Part shown: one piece after another, positions 12,782 to 22,284 of the stretch
How positions within the stretch are numbered: position 1 is the first letter of the stretch
Layout of the letters: the number at the start of each line of letters is the position of its first letter
Origin: Symbiodinium natans
Lineage: Eukaryota; Sar; Dinophyceae; Suessiales; Symbiodiniaceae
Assembly: GCA_905221605.1 (NCBI GenBank)
Contig: CAJNDS010000296.1
Coordinates: 107,645 to 171,644, forward strand
Direction: 5' to 3'
Length of the DNA: 64,000 bases
Notes under the pieces: generated by a model
What the model saw: the letters and a program-made list of their open reading frames with translations, nothing else
What the model was told of the DNA's origin: nothing
Databases searched by the model: none
Made by a program: the position numbers and the translations under genes

Positions 12782-15700
12782 CGACTATTCAAACCAACAT
12801 GAGGGCTCTTTCGGATAGGGGTAGGCATTTAGGGTTTTAGGGTGTTGAGGTTGAGAGACTGTAGGGCAGGGTTTAGTTTAGCGAGACGGAGCTTGGAGCT
12901 GCCTTGCCTGTGAGAGAGAGAGAGAGGCTTTAGTTTAGTGCATTTGCGGCTTGAGGTTTTACTGTTATTGAGGGTTTGGGTATTTCGGTTCTTTCGAAGC
13001 TTTCATTTGGGGAGTCCGTGCTGTGGGGTATTGTGGTATTGTACTCAGGGTTTATGTAGGGTACTGAGGTTTTTGGGGCATTGACGGATTCATGTTGCAA
13101 GCTGTGTCGAACATGCTCGCTCTCAGTCCATGCATCAAAAAGGGGTCTTTGCTGTGAGGATCTGGGGTGTTTCGGGTTTTCGGGAAGGTTTAGGGCGCTT
13201 AGAGCATTTGGGCTTTCAGGGTATTGGGCAGTAGGGTGTTGAGGGTTTATTGTTTTGTGGGAGTCTCCGGGTATCTAGGGTTTTTCAGGGCGTGCCCGAC
13301 TTGGGCTAGCTTGCGTTGCCTTCCGTTTGCCCCTCATGAGAGGCAGAAGACTTGTTTCTTGTCGCATGGTTTGATTCCGAGGATCGGCACTCCGCACTAC
13401 ATGGCCCCGGAGGTTATGCGGGGCCATGGGTATGGAACGGAGGCCCGGCACCATGCACAAATCAGCGACATGAATAACAGGAATCGGAAGGCATAGCGGA
13501 CTTGTCGGCATCTGATCCCCGACTGGACCGACGAGCCCAGTACCTCGAGTGCACTGTTGTGCCGCATGCGTCGCGTCAGGTTGATCTGTGGTCAATGGGT
13601 GTGATGCTGTACGAGTTCGTTTGCGGCATCTTGCCCGATATATTCTGCTGAACTACGTATCAGGACTCACGAAGTTCTGAGCTTCTGAGATGGACTTGTC
13701 GGCTGGCTTTGGCCTTGCTCGCCACAACGTCTCAAGACATGAGATTCCAGAAAAGAAGCACAGCCCAGTATTGTACATAGAGGAGCATGTATGTATATAC
13801 TACAGGAGGAGAACTATTATGTACATGTACAGTTACTGCAATATTGCCACCTACGTACTGGTGTGGCGACATTATACATGTGCACATGTAGATATCTCTC
13901 TAAATATCTATATATATATATATGCGTTTTTGTTTAAAGTTTCTTCTATTATTGCATTCTTTCATAGAGCTCTGCTTTAAGATCCCAAACGCGAAAGCAC
14001 GAGCCAGAGACCGATCCTTTTGTGGAGCCATGTTCGACTGGACTCGCCTGGGTGGACTGCCAGGCCCCAGGTTTCCCTGAGCTTAAGAAGTACCATACAA
14101 GAACCCTCACCCAACGAAGGCACTAATCACCCGAGTGTGTGTAAATCCCATCATTCCCTTTCGGTGTCAGGGCTTAGGGGATTATGAATCGAGAAGGGCG
14201 GAACAAACCCCAAGCCCTAAACCCTTCAGCCCTAAAGCAGAAACCCTAAAACCCATAAATGAAGGTGGTAAGGTCTTTGGGGGCGTGGAATCCTGGGTGG
14301 ACGCGACCAAGCCGGCAGGGTGCACCAGTCAGGTGGACCAGCTCGGCCTTCAGAACACGCTCCGAAAGATTCTCGGTTGCTGTTCAAGTAACTTTGAACT
14401 ATGTAGGGTATCGAAGGTTGTTTTGTGTTGGCTGCTCAAGCAACTTGCACTAGGTAGGGTATCAAGACTTTCACCATCATCCTGGGATGTAATGAAGTGC
14501 ATGGATTCCGATTTCGGTACTCGGGAGTCCTCAACGGCAGCCCAGGATTGGCACTTTGAGGTTCTTCTTCCACTCTCCCAACCTGGTCTGGTGCATCCTT
14601 GCCCTGGTCATCTATACCGTGGCTCCGTATGACATAGAAGCTGCCAGGAACTGGTCTTGGAGTTGGGTCTTACCGAGGATGTACCTGAACTTGACAGTTG
14701 CCCTGGGCTACTACGGCTTCTTCTACTATGGCCTGTATGTCAAACAGTGGTCCAGTCGGAAGTTTTCGCCAGAGAAGTTTCCCACTCCTGGCAACATGGC
14801 CCACAACCTTTACTACTGGAGCCTTTGCTGCATTACGATTTTCCTCCCTCGCATCATGATGAATAGTTCCTTAATGACCGAATGGTCTCCCAACGGATCC
14901 CAGCGGTTGATGGGTTCCGTACGCATCATGGCTGTAACGTTGCGTCGCGCCTTCCTCACAGGATCTTTTCCGTTTGTGGCTTCTTGTGAGGTCGTTGGGC
15001 GTGCTGCAGTGGACGCTTCTGGAAGCCATCATGATGCGCATCTGGGCCACCAAGAGGGTGCCATACGTCACCGCCGCAGAGGTTTATTCCAGTCCGGTGC
15101 TTCTCTGCTGGAACATCTTTTGGGTGTTGGCAATGCCGATTTGGCGTGATTTGCATTTCTACACCGCCCACCGCTTCATCCACATCCGGGCAATCTACAA
15201 ATATGTACACAGCCTGCACCATAGAAATTCAGATCCCGAGCCGTTCTCAGGGATGACCATGCATCCTATAGAGCATTTGTATTACTTCTCCAATGCCTTC
15301 ATCCCTGCCTTGTATCTACCTGGCCTTTCTCCCTTCCTCTTCTACTGGTGCTTCTTCCACCTGGCCATTGCCCCTGCTTGTGGCCACAGTGGCTGGGAAG
15401 ATCACTTTCAATCGGATCAGTATCACTATTGCCACCACGCAAAGTTCGAGTGCAACTATGGCTCCCCGATGAGTGGCTTCATCGACCAGTGGTGTGGCAC
15501 CTTTCGGGAGAAGCTTGGTGAGTCCAAGGAGTACAAGGGAGAATACAAGGATCAGAACAACAACGGCAAGAGTAAGGTTTGGGCCCCCGAGTCTTACCTA
15601 GGACTGCCCAAAGACATGTACCATGGCATCTACACACTTTTCTGGGTTTCCATGGTGCCGCTGGTAGCTGTGGCCACGGCCCACTCAGCCAAGCAACTGC

Positions 15701-17501
15701 TCGGCTTCTCAGTTTCTCAACTCACTGGCTTCGCTGTGGCCTTTGGCCCCGTGTTGCTTGCCTTGGCTTTGTGCCATCTTTCAGGAGATAAGCTGAGCTG
15801 GCGGTGGCCATTTCAGAAGGAGCGAGTCTTCGGACAGTTTGGGGTCTTCTTGACCTTGGGCTACTTTGCAGTTTTGCTTCCGGTCTACCATGCAGTCTCC
15901 TGGGCTGTTGCTGCTGGGCTCTAAGCGGCCCGCGTGCCCGTAGGTTCGGCCGTGATGGGCGATTGGCAGTTGGCTGACGTCCACATCATTTATCCTGGAT
16001 AGTTTATTCCCAGGAAGTGCGCTTTTGGCAAGATGTGGCAAAATGTCATGCTCTCGTGAGCAAAGCATCCCATCGTAATCTAAAGAGCAATCATCTTCCG
16101 TGCCTAGCATTCGGCTGTGCATCCTCCATGCGCAGTGACATGAGTCTTTCCATGCCATTGCAGGAAGCCTCAGTGACTCGTGCTGCTACATAAGGCTATC
16201 TCCCCTTTGCAGATGACCTGGACGACCCGACAGAAGTTTGCACGGCAGTCTTAAAGGACCCAACCTCTGCAGAAGATGACGACTTGATCACCACAAAATG
16301 AACTAGCCGCTCGCAGCTGCGTGGCCATAGGTGCTGTCGGGAATTGCGCGGCCTTGCAAATTTAGTTGAACTGTGGACGCAAAGCCTCAAGCTTGTGCCA
16401 ACCAGGACCCTCTTCAGTTTCCATCCAGCTACAAAGACGACGCATGGTTGCATCAATATGCAGAGAAGCCGTTCTGGTCGCAGCAGGCTCAGTGTGTGTC
16501 TTCCGAGGCGAATGGCAAGACCTTGATGAAAGGCCTCCTCACGCGGCAGCCTCGTGCCTGGGCACAACACGAATCAAATCAATCTTCAGCGCTGGCAGTT
16601 GCGAGGCGAGCGAAGCAGTGAAAATCCCGGATCACAAGGAGAAAGCAGGTTTTCAGGTTCATAGGGGTTGATTTGTTTTTGACTAGTACATCCCAGGTGT
16701 CAAAGACATGGATGCAAACAAACCATAGGGCTCACTCCATCGGTAATGGTTCGCATCGCGGGTAATGGAACTCAGATCATGCTGAGCTTCAGGCAAGCGG
16801 TTGGGCTCCGGCATCGGCGGCTGGGAGGAAGCTCTGCACAGGGATAGCATATTAGGGGCGAGTCTACCATGTCATTCCTGGGGACGGAAAGTGAGAGTCG
16901 GGCACACAACGGTGTGTCAGTGGTGTGTCAAACCGGAGCCGCAATTACTTCTGCCATCTGGGTTGCATGGTGCGGTTTGTAGGTCGAGGCTGGCCGGGTT
17001 AAAGATCGCGTCTTCCTCTTGTTGAATGCCGCGGCTTTTGTTACTGCATCTGCTGCTTTTTGTGACGGTCCTGTCTGTGCATCGTGTAATCATGTCGTTC
17101 CTGCTTCCTGCATTCATCCGAATGTGGGTCTCCCTGAGGATGTTCGTGGTGCGGACTTCTTCTTGCAGGGCCATCAGGGTGGCTGCGTCTTTGACAAGCG
17201 GCTTGGGCTTGTAATTGCTTGGGCAGCTTTTCTCGCAGACGTCTCATATTTTAGTCAAGCGGTTCAGCAGCGTTCAGCATTGCTCCGTGTGCGAATTCTC
17301 TGCACGTACCCCTGCCTCACATCCACTTATGTCGTCCCAGCCTTACAGTATCCGCCCCTTGTAAGGTTGCTGGGTCGAGAACTGCAGCCGCCGTGGGAAC
17401 CCAAGGCCTTCAAGTTTCTCCCGTTTCCTGACATGCGGTACTCTAAAGCAAAAGTGGCTGTTGATGCCAGGGCGAAACCTATTGCGATCCAGAGGAGTTA
17501 G
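2134..17501 (+). CDS. cGMP-dependent protein kinase (PKG-like), alveolate type, many exons
   Basis: This is a cyclic-nucleotide-regulated Ser/Thr kinase of the AGC group, expected in the cytosol or at membranes. Exon pieces with matching reading phase lie at about 2134-2186, 2325-2488, 2666-2712, 2800-2895, 2989-3033, 3268-3345, 3409-3441, 3498-3563, 3755-3829, 3950-3997, 4165-4250, 4315-4385, 4491-4550, 4856-4940, 6035-6091, 6171-6204, 6303-6380, 6503-6533, 10647-10693, 10911-10949, 11036-11075, 11280-11331, 11409-11463, 11558-11629, 11706-11763, 11835-11877, 11935-11990, 12040-12078, 12300-12324, 12406-12494, 13382-13442, 13580-13625, 16195-16256, 16406-16441, 16508-16553, 16793-16842, 17139-17165 and 17365 onward. 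They give about four cyclic-nucleotide domains, then glycine loop, catalytic Lys, YRDLKPEN, DFG, APE and the RLG and PPW tail motifs. The layout of several cNBDs before a kinase is that of apicomplexan PKG. The true start and stop are unknown; 17501 is the first in-frame stop after the last exon piece. Two other genes lie in its introns. Confidence 0.78.
3268..4390 (+). other. PKG cyclic-nucleotide-binding domain B (exon block)
   Basis: Exon 3268-3345 reads TFLDAMSIFEGLTKKQKN, the helical lead-in. Exon 3409-3441 (ATFSEVFEDKVQ) joins in phase to 3498-3563 (VVTAGDMQTAIYFVKKGAAR) and then to 3755-3829 (VKSTGEFVDGSEIGRLGQN). About 3950-3997 gives FPKSRATAALDGPT, a cassette-like segment with Arg. 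About 4165-4250 reads SSGRSELLCVSVAELKA and 4315-4385 reads PRTVKEIVGNDLGAVLERNA, the closing helices. The cassette is atypical (LGQNAALS in place of FGELALL), so this domain may bind ligand weakly or not at all. Confidence 0.6.
4491..5960 (+). other. PKG cyclic-nucleotide-binding domain C (partial, possibly degenerate)
   Basis: Exon 4491-4550 (FTASQRSELMKWAVVKDIL, after CAG) is a typical cNBD helix. Exon 4856-4940 (ADATARIIIVLEGSLSGLD, after AAG) is the central beta strand with the EGSLSG turn. A complete cassette with the Glu/Arg pair was not found between them and the next domain. Short candidates at about 5750-5830 and 5900-5960 (DFTRKMVLAKKAAPI) may be its C-terminal helices. By analogy, apicomplexan PKG also has one degenerate cNBD; whether this is the equivalent one is inference. 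Confidence 0.45.
6981..7856 (+). CDS. Membrane-anchored profilin-like protein, nested in a PKG intron
   Basis: Two exons, 6981-7412 and 7590-7856, with a 177-nt intron (GC donor, TTGCCAG acceptor) joined in phase, give 232 residues. Residues 1-42 are soluble, 43-62 form one hydrophobic helix (WITGGLLLVAAVWCLLAKV), and then comes an acidic linker. The C-terminal ~120 residues resemble profilin in layout: DKAAFVAKDGSKM, then GITVAGTHYPFRKV, then EFHALAGGITIMSTKMTYAV and a closing helix. Profilins bind actin monomers and are normally soluble, about 125-165 residues, with no membrane segment, so the anchor is odd. Alternatives are a longin-like or unrelated alpha/beta domain. It lies on the same strand within the intron that splits cNBD-D, with its own ATG and stop. 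The gene structure is firmer than the family name. Confidence 0.6.
8515..9400. repeat. 68-bp tandem satellite inside the PKG intron
   Basis: About a dozen diverged copies start near GACTCAGCTATC, at 8612, 8679, 8747, 8815, 8883, 8954 and so on, a period of 67-68 nt with slippage later. Each unit has GACTCAGCTATC, an ACGCGGGAGAA block, a CTGGGTCGAGCA block and a TAGCACA block. No open frame runs through it. Confidence 0.8.
9470..10110. repeat. Short tandem and dispersed repeats
   Basis: At about 9486-9535 an 11-mer, CAGCTTACGCG, repeats about four times. At 9836-10090 two diverged copies of a longer segment occur: CGGTCACTTGGGAACTT at about 9838 and 10066, and CAAATCGGCTCCAACAAGG at about 9879 and 10036. 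No gene is visible; the stretch is within the PKG intron. Confidence 0.6.
10735..10860. repeat. AT and GA microsatellites
   Basis: TATATA-rich sequence at about 10736-10785 is followed by a GAGAGA tract at about 10822-10850. Both lie in the intron just before the PKG exon at 10911. Confidence 0.8.
11280..12078 (+). other. PKG kinase N-lobe exons
   Basis: Exon 11280-11331 (LKDVIQVKVIGA) joins through a GC donor to 11409-11463, giving the glycine loop GAGAAGVVRLVEHK and GMRYA. Exon 11558-11629 supplies the catalytic Lys (YALKRVKKVDG) and the alpha-C Glu (EEVQRECSLL). 11706-11763 reads DHPFIMTQVNTFETTKS. 11835-11877 reads VYILTELITGGELH, the hinge. 11935-11990 reads FDRQGAIREIPTVLSRAQ and 12040-12078 reads AQFYTGSLVIVLE. 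All key N-lobe residues are seen. The left border of the 11935 exon has no clear AG. Confidence 0.78.
12071..12102. repeat. Poly-C tract in a kinase intron
   Basis: A run of about 22 C follows directly after the exon ending VLE. Homopolymers of this length often cause assembly or slippage errors, and the next expected exon segment could not be found cleanly. Confidence 0.85.
12751..12781. repeat. Poly-G tract
   Basis: About 31 consecutive G within the intron between the DFG and APE exons of the kinase. Confidence 0.9.
12820..13290. repeat. Degenerate TTTAGGG-type repeats in a kinase intron
   Basis: G/T-rich sequence with repeated TTAGGG, TTTAGGG and GGGTTT words, diverged from a telomere-type array, fills most of the intron before the APE exon. 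Confidence 0.6.
13840..14240. other. Intron sequence with AT repeat and CCCTAAA words
   Basis: Between the PKG exon ending at 13625 and the nested desaturase gene there is a TATATA tract (about 13895-13925) and a cluster of CCCTAAA words (about 14205-14250). A frame at 13979-14080 mimics an AGC-kinase tail but is not used here, because the real C-lobe exons were found further on. Confidence 0.5.
14375..14475. repeat. Two-copy tandem duplication
   Basis: Two diverged copies of a ~50-nt segment, each with a GCTGyTCAAG start and GTAGGGTATC end, lie just upstream of the desaturase exon. Confidence 0.5.
14544..15924 (+). CDS. Sterol desaturase / fatty acid hydroxylase family membrane protein, nested in a PKG intron
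   Basis: This is a di-iron membrane oxidoreductase family whose members hydroxylate or desaturate sterols and fatty acids at the ER. The frame from about 14544 encodes FFFHSPNLVWCILALVIYTV and further helices to NLYYWSL. After one intron (within about 14820-15000, borders unresolved) a long exon runs to TAA at 15922-15924. The three histidine boxes are intact: HRFIH (15169-15183), HSLHH (15208-15222) and HYCHH (15424-15438), plus HPIEH at 15262. A Lys/Asn-rich loop and three more membrane helices follow, an extension beyond the minimal catalytic core. The substrate cannot be told. The start is uncertain; an upstream piece at about 14265-14385 (VESWVDATKPAGC) may be an earlier exon. All of it lies within the PKG intron 13626-16194. 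Confidence 0.85.
16195..17501 (+). other. PKG kinase C-lobe and AGC tail exons
   Basis: Exon 16195-16256 (GYLPFADDLDDPTEVCTAVL) completes the codon left open at 13625 across a GC-donor intron. 16406-16441 reads DPLQFPSSYKDD. 16508-16553 reads ANGKTLMKGLLTRQP. 16793-16842 reads RKRLGSGIGGWEEALHR with the RLG motif. 17139-17165 reads DVRGADFF, and about 17365 onward reads LLGRELQPPWEPKAF, the AGC tail. A small exon with the DW segment is probably missed between the last two. After PPWEP the frame stays open to TAG at 17499-17501; whether that is the true C-terminus is uncertain. Confidence 0.72.
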
Positions 17502-20500
17502 ATGTCACCCTGAGCCGGGTGCCTAGCTGCTGAGTTTCGAAGAAAGCGTGTGGCAAGAATCACCCCGAAGACTTCTGAAGCCCAGGCGACCAAGATGAGC
17601 TTGGGAAAAAGTAACCCTCGAGCGACCAATGTCGGAGCGCATTGTCTTCACCCTGAATTCACGCTACAGCCATCCCAGTTGCGGTTGGATGTCCAGGGGC
17701 GTTGTAGCTGGAAAGCCATGCTGGATTTTCCCCGGCCTTGGCTGTAGCATGACGGCACAAGTCTCCCATATAAGAGGGGACGTTGAGCATCTTGGTTTTC
17801 TATCGATGGAATGAATAGGCTTCTGGTGGGCTACCATACAGGAGCCGATGGAACCTATTTCGGCTGGAGGTGCTGCTGTGTTGGCTGAACTCCTACGAAA
17901 CAAGAGGCACTACAAGAGGTAGCCCAATAGCTAAGCAGTGCCACTTGTGTATTGATGCACCTGCTGCTCTCTGTCCTGACCGCAGACTGGTGGATTTCTT
18001 GAACTGACGTTCTATGAAAAATCGACCTGGTATAAGCATAAGATGCAGCTCAGGCATTTTTCATTCTCGCAGTTTCACCTCGGAGTTCAAATGCAGCCTT
18101 GCTTCAGAGAGATAGCAAGCTAGGCCGCTAGGCATTTCAGGTGAATCAAGGCTCTTGTAGCACGTCAGCAACCAGCGCTTGCAGTTGCTGCGTGGAGGGA
18201 GGTGCTGGTTAACGAGCGCAAGGAGTTCGTGACCAGCTCCTCACACATCGCCTGCGTGCAGCTGACTGCTGGGGCCACACTGTCCGAACTACATACTGTC
18301 CGCTGCGTGCATGCGCCAGCAGTTTCCTAAAGGGTCTGCCGCAAATGGGCTTCCCACCTGCAATGCCTGACTGCAAGCGTGGTCTTGCAATGCAGGAATC
18401 GGCGGAGAAAGCATGCTTTTGAGCAGTGCACTTGATCCACATGGCAACCTGTGAAGTGTTTCTGACCTGGCCCCTGAAGGTCCCCTTGTCTAAAGACCAT
18501 CTCTCGCAACAACCTCTGTTTTGCCAGGGGCCTAAGCACAGGGCCCACTCTGATAGTCACACCTCGGAAGCGATAAGATCCAGAGGTGCATCGTGCGGTC
18601 GCAGCTGCGGCCAGCTCCAGGCATCCTTGGCGCTGGCTGCGGGCACGAGCCGGGAGTCCCAGCTCAGTCCAACACACGCCTCGTTGAACTGGAGTTGCTG
18701 CGGACAGCTAGGTACGCGTCTGTGCAAGTGGCTATTCTTGATCGTTTATTTGTCGTTGGAACAAACATCCCGAAATAAGACGCTGTAACTCGGCCCAGAT
18801 CTTGTCGGAGGCTGCAGGGTCGCGATGGGTCGAGTGATTATGGGGCTCTGGGCATGATCTCGAGCCAGGCCGAGCTGAACTCATGGGCATCGTGAGGAAC
18901 ACAGGCTGGGTCCAAAAACCCTAAAGCCCTAAACCCTGATGCTTGAGAAGGAGTGGTTTCTTGGAACCTTTCAAGCCGATCAGCGCTGGAGGTGGCGATG
19001 CAGCGGAGTTGTCTCGGTGGTTAGATTTCGCAACGAAGATGAAGCCCCTGCCAGGCCATTGGTGTTGGGTCCGTTTATTGCTGTAGTGCCAGAATTTGCT
19101 GCTGTTGGCTTGGCAGGCTGACAAGGTAGCCAGGTCGGCTGTAATTCCTGCACACACTACGTACTGAAGTGGCTCTTTGTGGGTTTTGCTGTGAAGCATC
19201 TCTTGGACAACATTTCCAGGCGGCGCATGCTTCTCCGCATGCGCTTCCTCTTTGGCGACTTTTCTGCTTGAATAGCAGGGACCCTAAATGAACCCGAAAA
19301 TCAAGCTTATGGTTCATGTACCTCAATAGGAATTATTCCTCTCCCTCTCCGTGCTTGTCGCGTCGTCTTCGTTGAAATCAGCTTGGCGTCTGGAAGGCGG
19401 CGAGCCGGCATCTGGGCTCCCTGGCAGCGTCCCACCGGGAGTGGGAGAGTAAACATAGACTGGAGGGAAATGACACATTTTACATATCCAAAGTCCATAT
19501 TATATTATATATATATATATATATATACGTACACAGAACACAGAGAGAGAGACACACACACGCACACACACACAGAGATATACTCATAAATACATATGTA
19601 TATAATATATATATATATATATACATACATACACATCTCTCTAGACATATAGACATCTATGTATAAATATATAAAAATATATATATTTATATAAAGTAGG
19701 GACCACGCAGCAAGCCCTGGGGTGCTTCTGGTTCGCAAGAGGCTCTGTGCACTTCCCAAAGTCTCGGAAGGCAGCCCCGAGGCACGCTCGGCGCATGAGT
19801 TGAATCGCCTTTCCCTCTTTAGTGGTTAAAACCTCAACATGGACCCACCCCTTCTACATCCCCCTTTTCAAAAAACTACAGCAGCGTGAAAAAGAATACG
19901 AAGAAAGCAAGCTCTCAGTATATGTTGAGGTATGTGCCTGCGATACTTCGTGAGAGTCACTCCCTTGTTGCCACGTCGCAGGCAGACCTTTGCTTCTGCT
20001 CGTCGCGATGTCTGGGCCAGCATGTTGCTTTGCCAGCGCTGGCGCCTCAGTTCCCAACATGCTCATGGGCTTCAGGTGTAGCAATAGTCTCCTCAAAGGC
20101 CTATATACCAGAATGGCAATAGGGCCCCTTGAACATTCTGATGACCTAAGTAGACTACCACTATTGTACCTCCAAGCATCGACATTCCAGTTTGTGTGCG
20201 CGCCTGGTCTTCCCAGGGAGAGAGATCCTCTGCTGCTTGCGGCAGCCAAGATCATCACGACTTCCCTTCTCCAGCCAGGCGGAGGCTGCGCGTATATGCC
20301 GGGCGCAGGACTGCCTCCATCTTTGTCCAACACCATGGACAGGTGCACCATCCACTTTCACCTACAAGATCCGCACAAAAAGAGCCTTCATGTCGGCGCA
20401 TGTCTCTCGGAGGTGTGAGATGCAGGCATGGCTCGGCACATCCTTTTGCATCTCAGGCTGCGGCCAGTCCTCAGCGTTGCTCCCAAGAGGCGAAGTCACA

Positions 20501-20967
20501 CAAAGAAAAGCCCCCCAGAGGTTGAAAATCGCCCGCTGCAAAGCGGCTCGAAGGTTGAAGCCCACAGGCTTGGTACAAGCTCACCGGCGCCTGGCCCAAG
20601 CCCAAGCCAACTCAGAGCCTGCCACACCGCGCCAGTAGTGGCTATCATCCATCATGTGTGCCGATGCTTTCAGGTTCAATCATTGTCTGCACAGCTTGGA
20701 AAGCCAAAGGCCCCGGGCATGCTCGGGATTATTCAGGGATGGTCCCTTATGTCCGCTCAGGCCTTAAGCAGTAATGCCTCCCTCTTCCCCCCCCCCCCCC
20801 GTTCCGGGCCAAAATGTGACAAGCTGGGTTTCGATTTGTCTGTAAAGGTAAGGAAAAGAAAATGATGTGTTTAGCAAAAAGACAATCGAAAGGAAAAAGT
20901 TGAGCCGGCCCGACAACCTCAGCTCCCACAACCCGCTCAGTACACTCGACGCCTCTAGTTCTTTGAG
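17502..20967. other. No supported gene
   Basis: Many short open frames occur on both strands but none has a recognisable motif or exon-like borders. The densest protein-like stretch is about 18590-18780 (+), reading NTRLVELELLRTARYASVQV; it could be an exon of an unknown gene. CCCTAAA words occur at about 18915-18940 and a microsatellite at 19498-19700. Confidence 0.4.
19498..19700. repeat. AT / CA microsatellite block
   Basis: Alternating TA runs, a GAGAGA and CACACA segment, then further TATATA. Open frames across it (YIYIYI-type) are low-complexity artefacts. Confidence 0.9.
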
Positions 20968-21345
20968 TTCAAGACATGTAGCAATTGCAACGAAACCTTC
21001 CTCAAAAACTCGAGATTGGTAGCATTTACAGCGACACCTTCCTCAGAAATTCAAGCCCAGCAGCAAGTGCAACGAAACCTTCCTCACAAATTCAAGACAT
21101 GTAACAATTGCAACGAAACCTTCCTCAGAAACTCAAGACTAGTAGCAACACTAGTAGCATGTATAGCGAAACCTTCCTCAGAAATTCAAGACACGTATAG
21201 CACTTGTAACCAAACCTCCCTCAGACCCTCAAGACGAGAAGAAATTGCAACGGAACCGTAACGATTGCAAGCGAGCCTTCCTCAGAAACTCAAGAACAGT
21301 AGCATTTGCAACGAAACCTTCCTCAAGCCCAACAGTAATTGAAAC
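20968..21345 (+). repeat. ~41-bp tandem array, forward orientation
   Basis: Diverged copies of a unit containing AGCAATTGCAACGAAACC followed by TTCCTCAGAAATTCAAGAC; about eight copies. The same unit recurs in both orientations at 23800-24612. Confidence 0.8.
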
Positions 21346-21427
21346 GAAACCTGCCTCAGAAATTCAATCCGATGACATGATAGAGGACCGACGATTAATG
21401 GGATGGTCACAACGAAATAGCCGGAGA

Positions 21428-21608
21428 GTTGTGAAGTTACGAAACTGACCGGTCAATGTTGTCGGGCTAGATGTTTCCTTCCTGAAATTGGGGGGGTATA
21501 AGGCGCAAAAAGAGGGCTACAGAAGCCCAAAGAGGTTCCCACCACCCACCTCTGGGTTTATTAGTATAAATCCCAATGCGGGGGTGAAGTGGGTTTGCCA
21601 CGCCTGCC
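21428..21608 (+). repeat. Left arm of ~180-bp inverted repeat
   Basis: From GTTGTGAAGT through GACCGGTCAATGTTGTCGGG, TATAAGGCGCAAAAAGAGGG and CCCACCTCTGGGTTTATTA to GGTTTGCCACGCCTG. Its reverse complement is at 23618-23796 with few mismatches. A partial third copy in the same orientation lies at about 23286-23400, with GACCGGTCAATGTTGT and a CGCGGTCTT block. Confidence 0.85.
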
Positions 21609-21639
21609 AGGGCTTCGAGTGGGTTTGGGATGGGTTTTG

Positions 21640-21740
21640 GGTGGGTTTCACGCGGTCTTTTCGCACAAACAGCAAGGAAAACCTGCTATTGAGTGGGACA
21701 CTAAAGCAAATCCTGCTTCCTCACAAGAGCTTGGGTTCAC
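21640..21740. repeat. Dispersed repeat with CACTAAAGCAAATC core
   Basis: The CGCGGTCTT .. CACTAAAGCAAATCCTGCTT .. CCTCACAAGAG block occurs here and again at about 23325-23405. A diverged version (GCCTAAAGCAAGTCCTGCTT) is at about 22106. Confidence 0.65.
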
Positions 21741-21799
21741 TATTATATAGCTTTTGTGAGGAAGCCGTTTGTTTTATGAAAAGACCATGTTGAAAAAAA

Positions 21800-22240
21800 G
21801 GGGCTAGTGTCCCCGGCCTGCTTTTGCTTTTGCCCATAGTATGGCTGGGTTACGTTCCGCCTACGTTCCGGCCTGTTTTTGGCTTTTCCCCGCAGTAGGG
21901 CTGGGGTTACGTTCCGCTCTTGGCTGGCTACGTTCCGCTACGTTCCGGCTTGTTTTTGCTGATTCCCCATAGTAGGGCTGGGTTACGTTCCGCCCCACGG
22001 GGAGTGGGGAAGGTGGGGTAGCTAGCACTGTAGGGACCGCAAGCGGCCAAATGGGATATCGCCTAGAGCCTCTGGTCGTCCTCACGAGAGCTATTGGATG
22101 GGAGCCTAAAGCAAGTCCTGCTTCCTGACGAGAGCTTTTGGGTGTAATATTGTCTTGCGTTCCGCTCTTGGCTGGCTACGTTCCGCTACGTTCCGGCCTG
22201 TTTTTGTTTTTTTCATAGTAGGGCTGGGTTACGTTCCGCC
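21800..22240 (+). repeat. ~80-bp repeats with TACGTTCCG words
   Basis: Four diverged copies of a unit: GGCCTGTTTTTGCTTTT, CCCATAGTAGGGCTGGG, TTACGTTCCGC. Copies start near 21808, 21868, 21945 and 22190. No coding frame is supported. Confidence 0.7.
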
Positions 22241-22284
22241 GCCCCTGTTTGGCGGCTTATTACCCAAACGAGGAGTGGGGAGGA

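Larger units (their letters stand above)
12300..13625 (+). other. PKG catalytic and activation loop exons
   Basis: Exon 12300-12324 encodes YRDLKPEN, the catalytic loop with Asp and Asn. Exon 12406-12494 encodes VMLDAQGYLKLIDFGIAKK with the DFG motif, then LPEGESKTFT. A GC donor joins it to 13382-13442 (IGTPHYMAPEVMRGHGYG), which has the APE motif; the Thr of the activation segment is present. Another GC donor joins to 13580-13625 (VDLWSMGVMLYEFVC). The link between VLE (12078) and YRD (12300), expected to encode roughly YLHxxxIV, was not resolved; it falls beside a long poly-C run. Confidence 0.8.

Noticed and set aside
13979-14080. Frame reading AMFDWTRLGGLPG, like an AGC-kinase C-tail ending in a stop
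   Set aside because: The kinase frame left open at 13625 resumes in phase at 16195 with the expected C-lobe sequence, and the tail motifs follow there, so this is a chance match in the intron.
14135-14632. 165-codon + frame upstream of the desaturase
   Set aside because: It ends inside the first desaturase exon in another frame. Only a short part (about 14265-14385) might be an upstream exon, so it is not listed as a gene.
16586-16640. Frame reading AGSCEASEAVKIPDHK as the kinase segment after LLTRQP
   Set aside because: Its left border needs a non-AG/GT junction. The exon at 16793 (KRLGSGIGGWEEALHR) joins in phase with normal borders and has the true RLG motif.
19383-19759. YIYIYI-type frames
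   Set aside because: Microsatellite translation artefacts; the same applies to frames at 38.3-38.7 kb and 40.0-40.5 kb.
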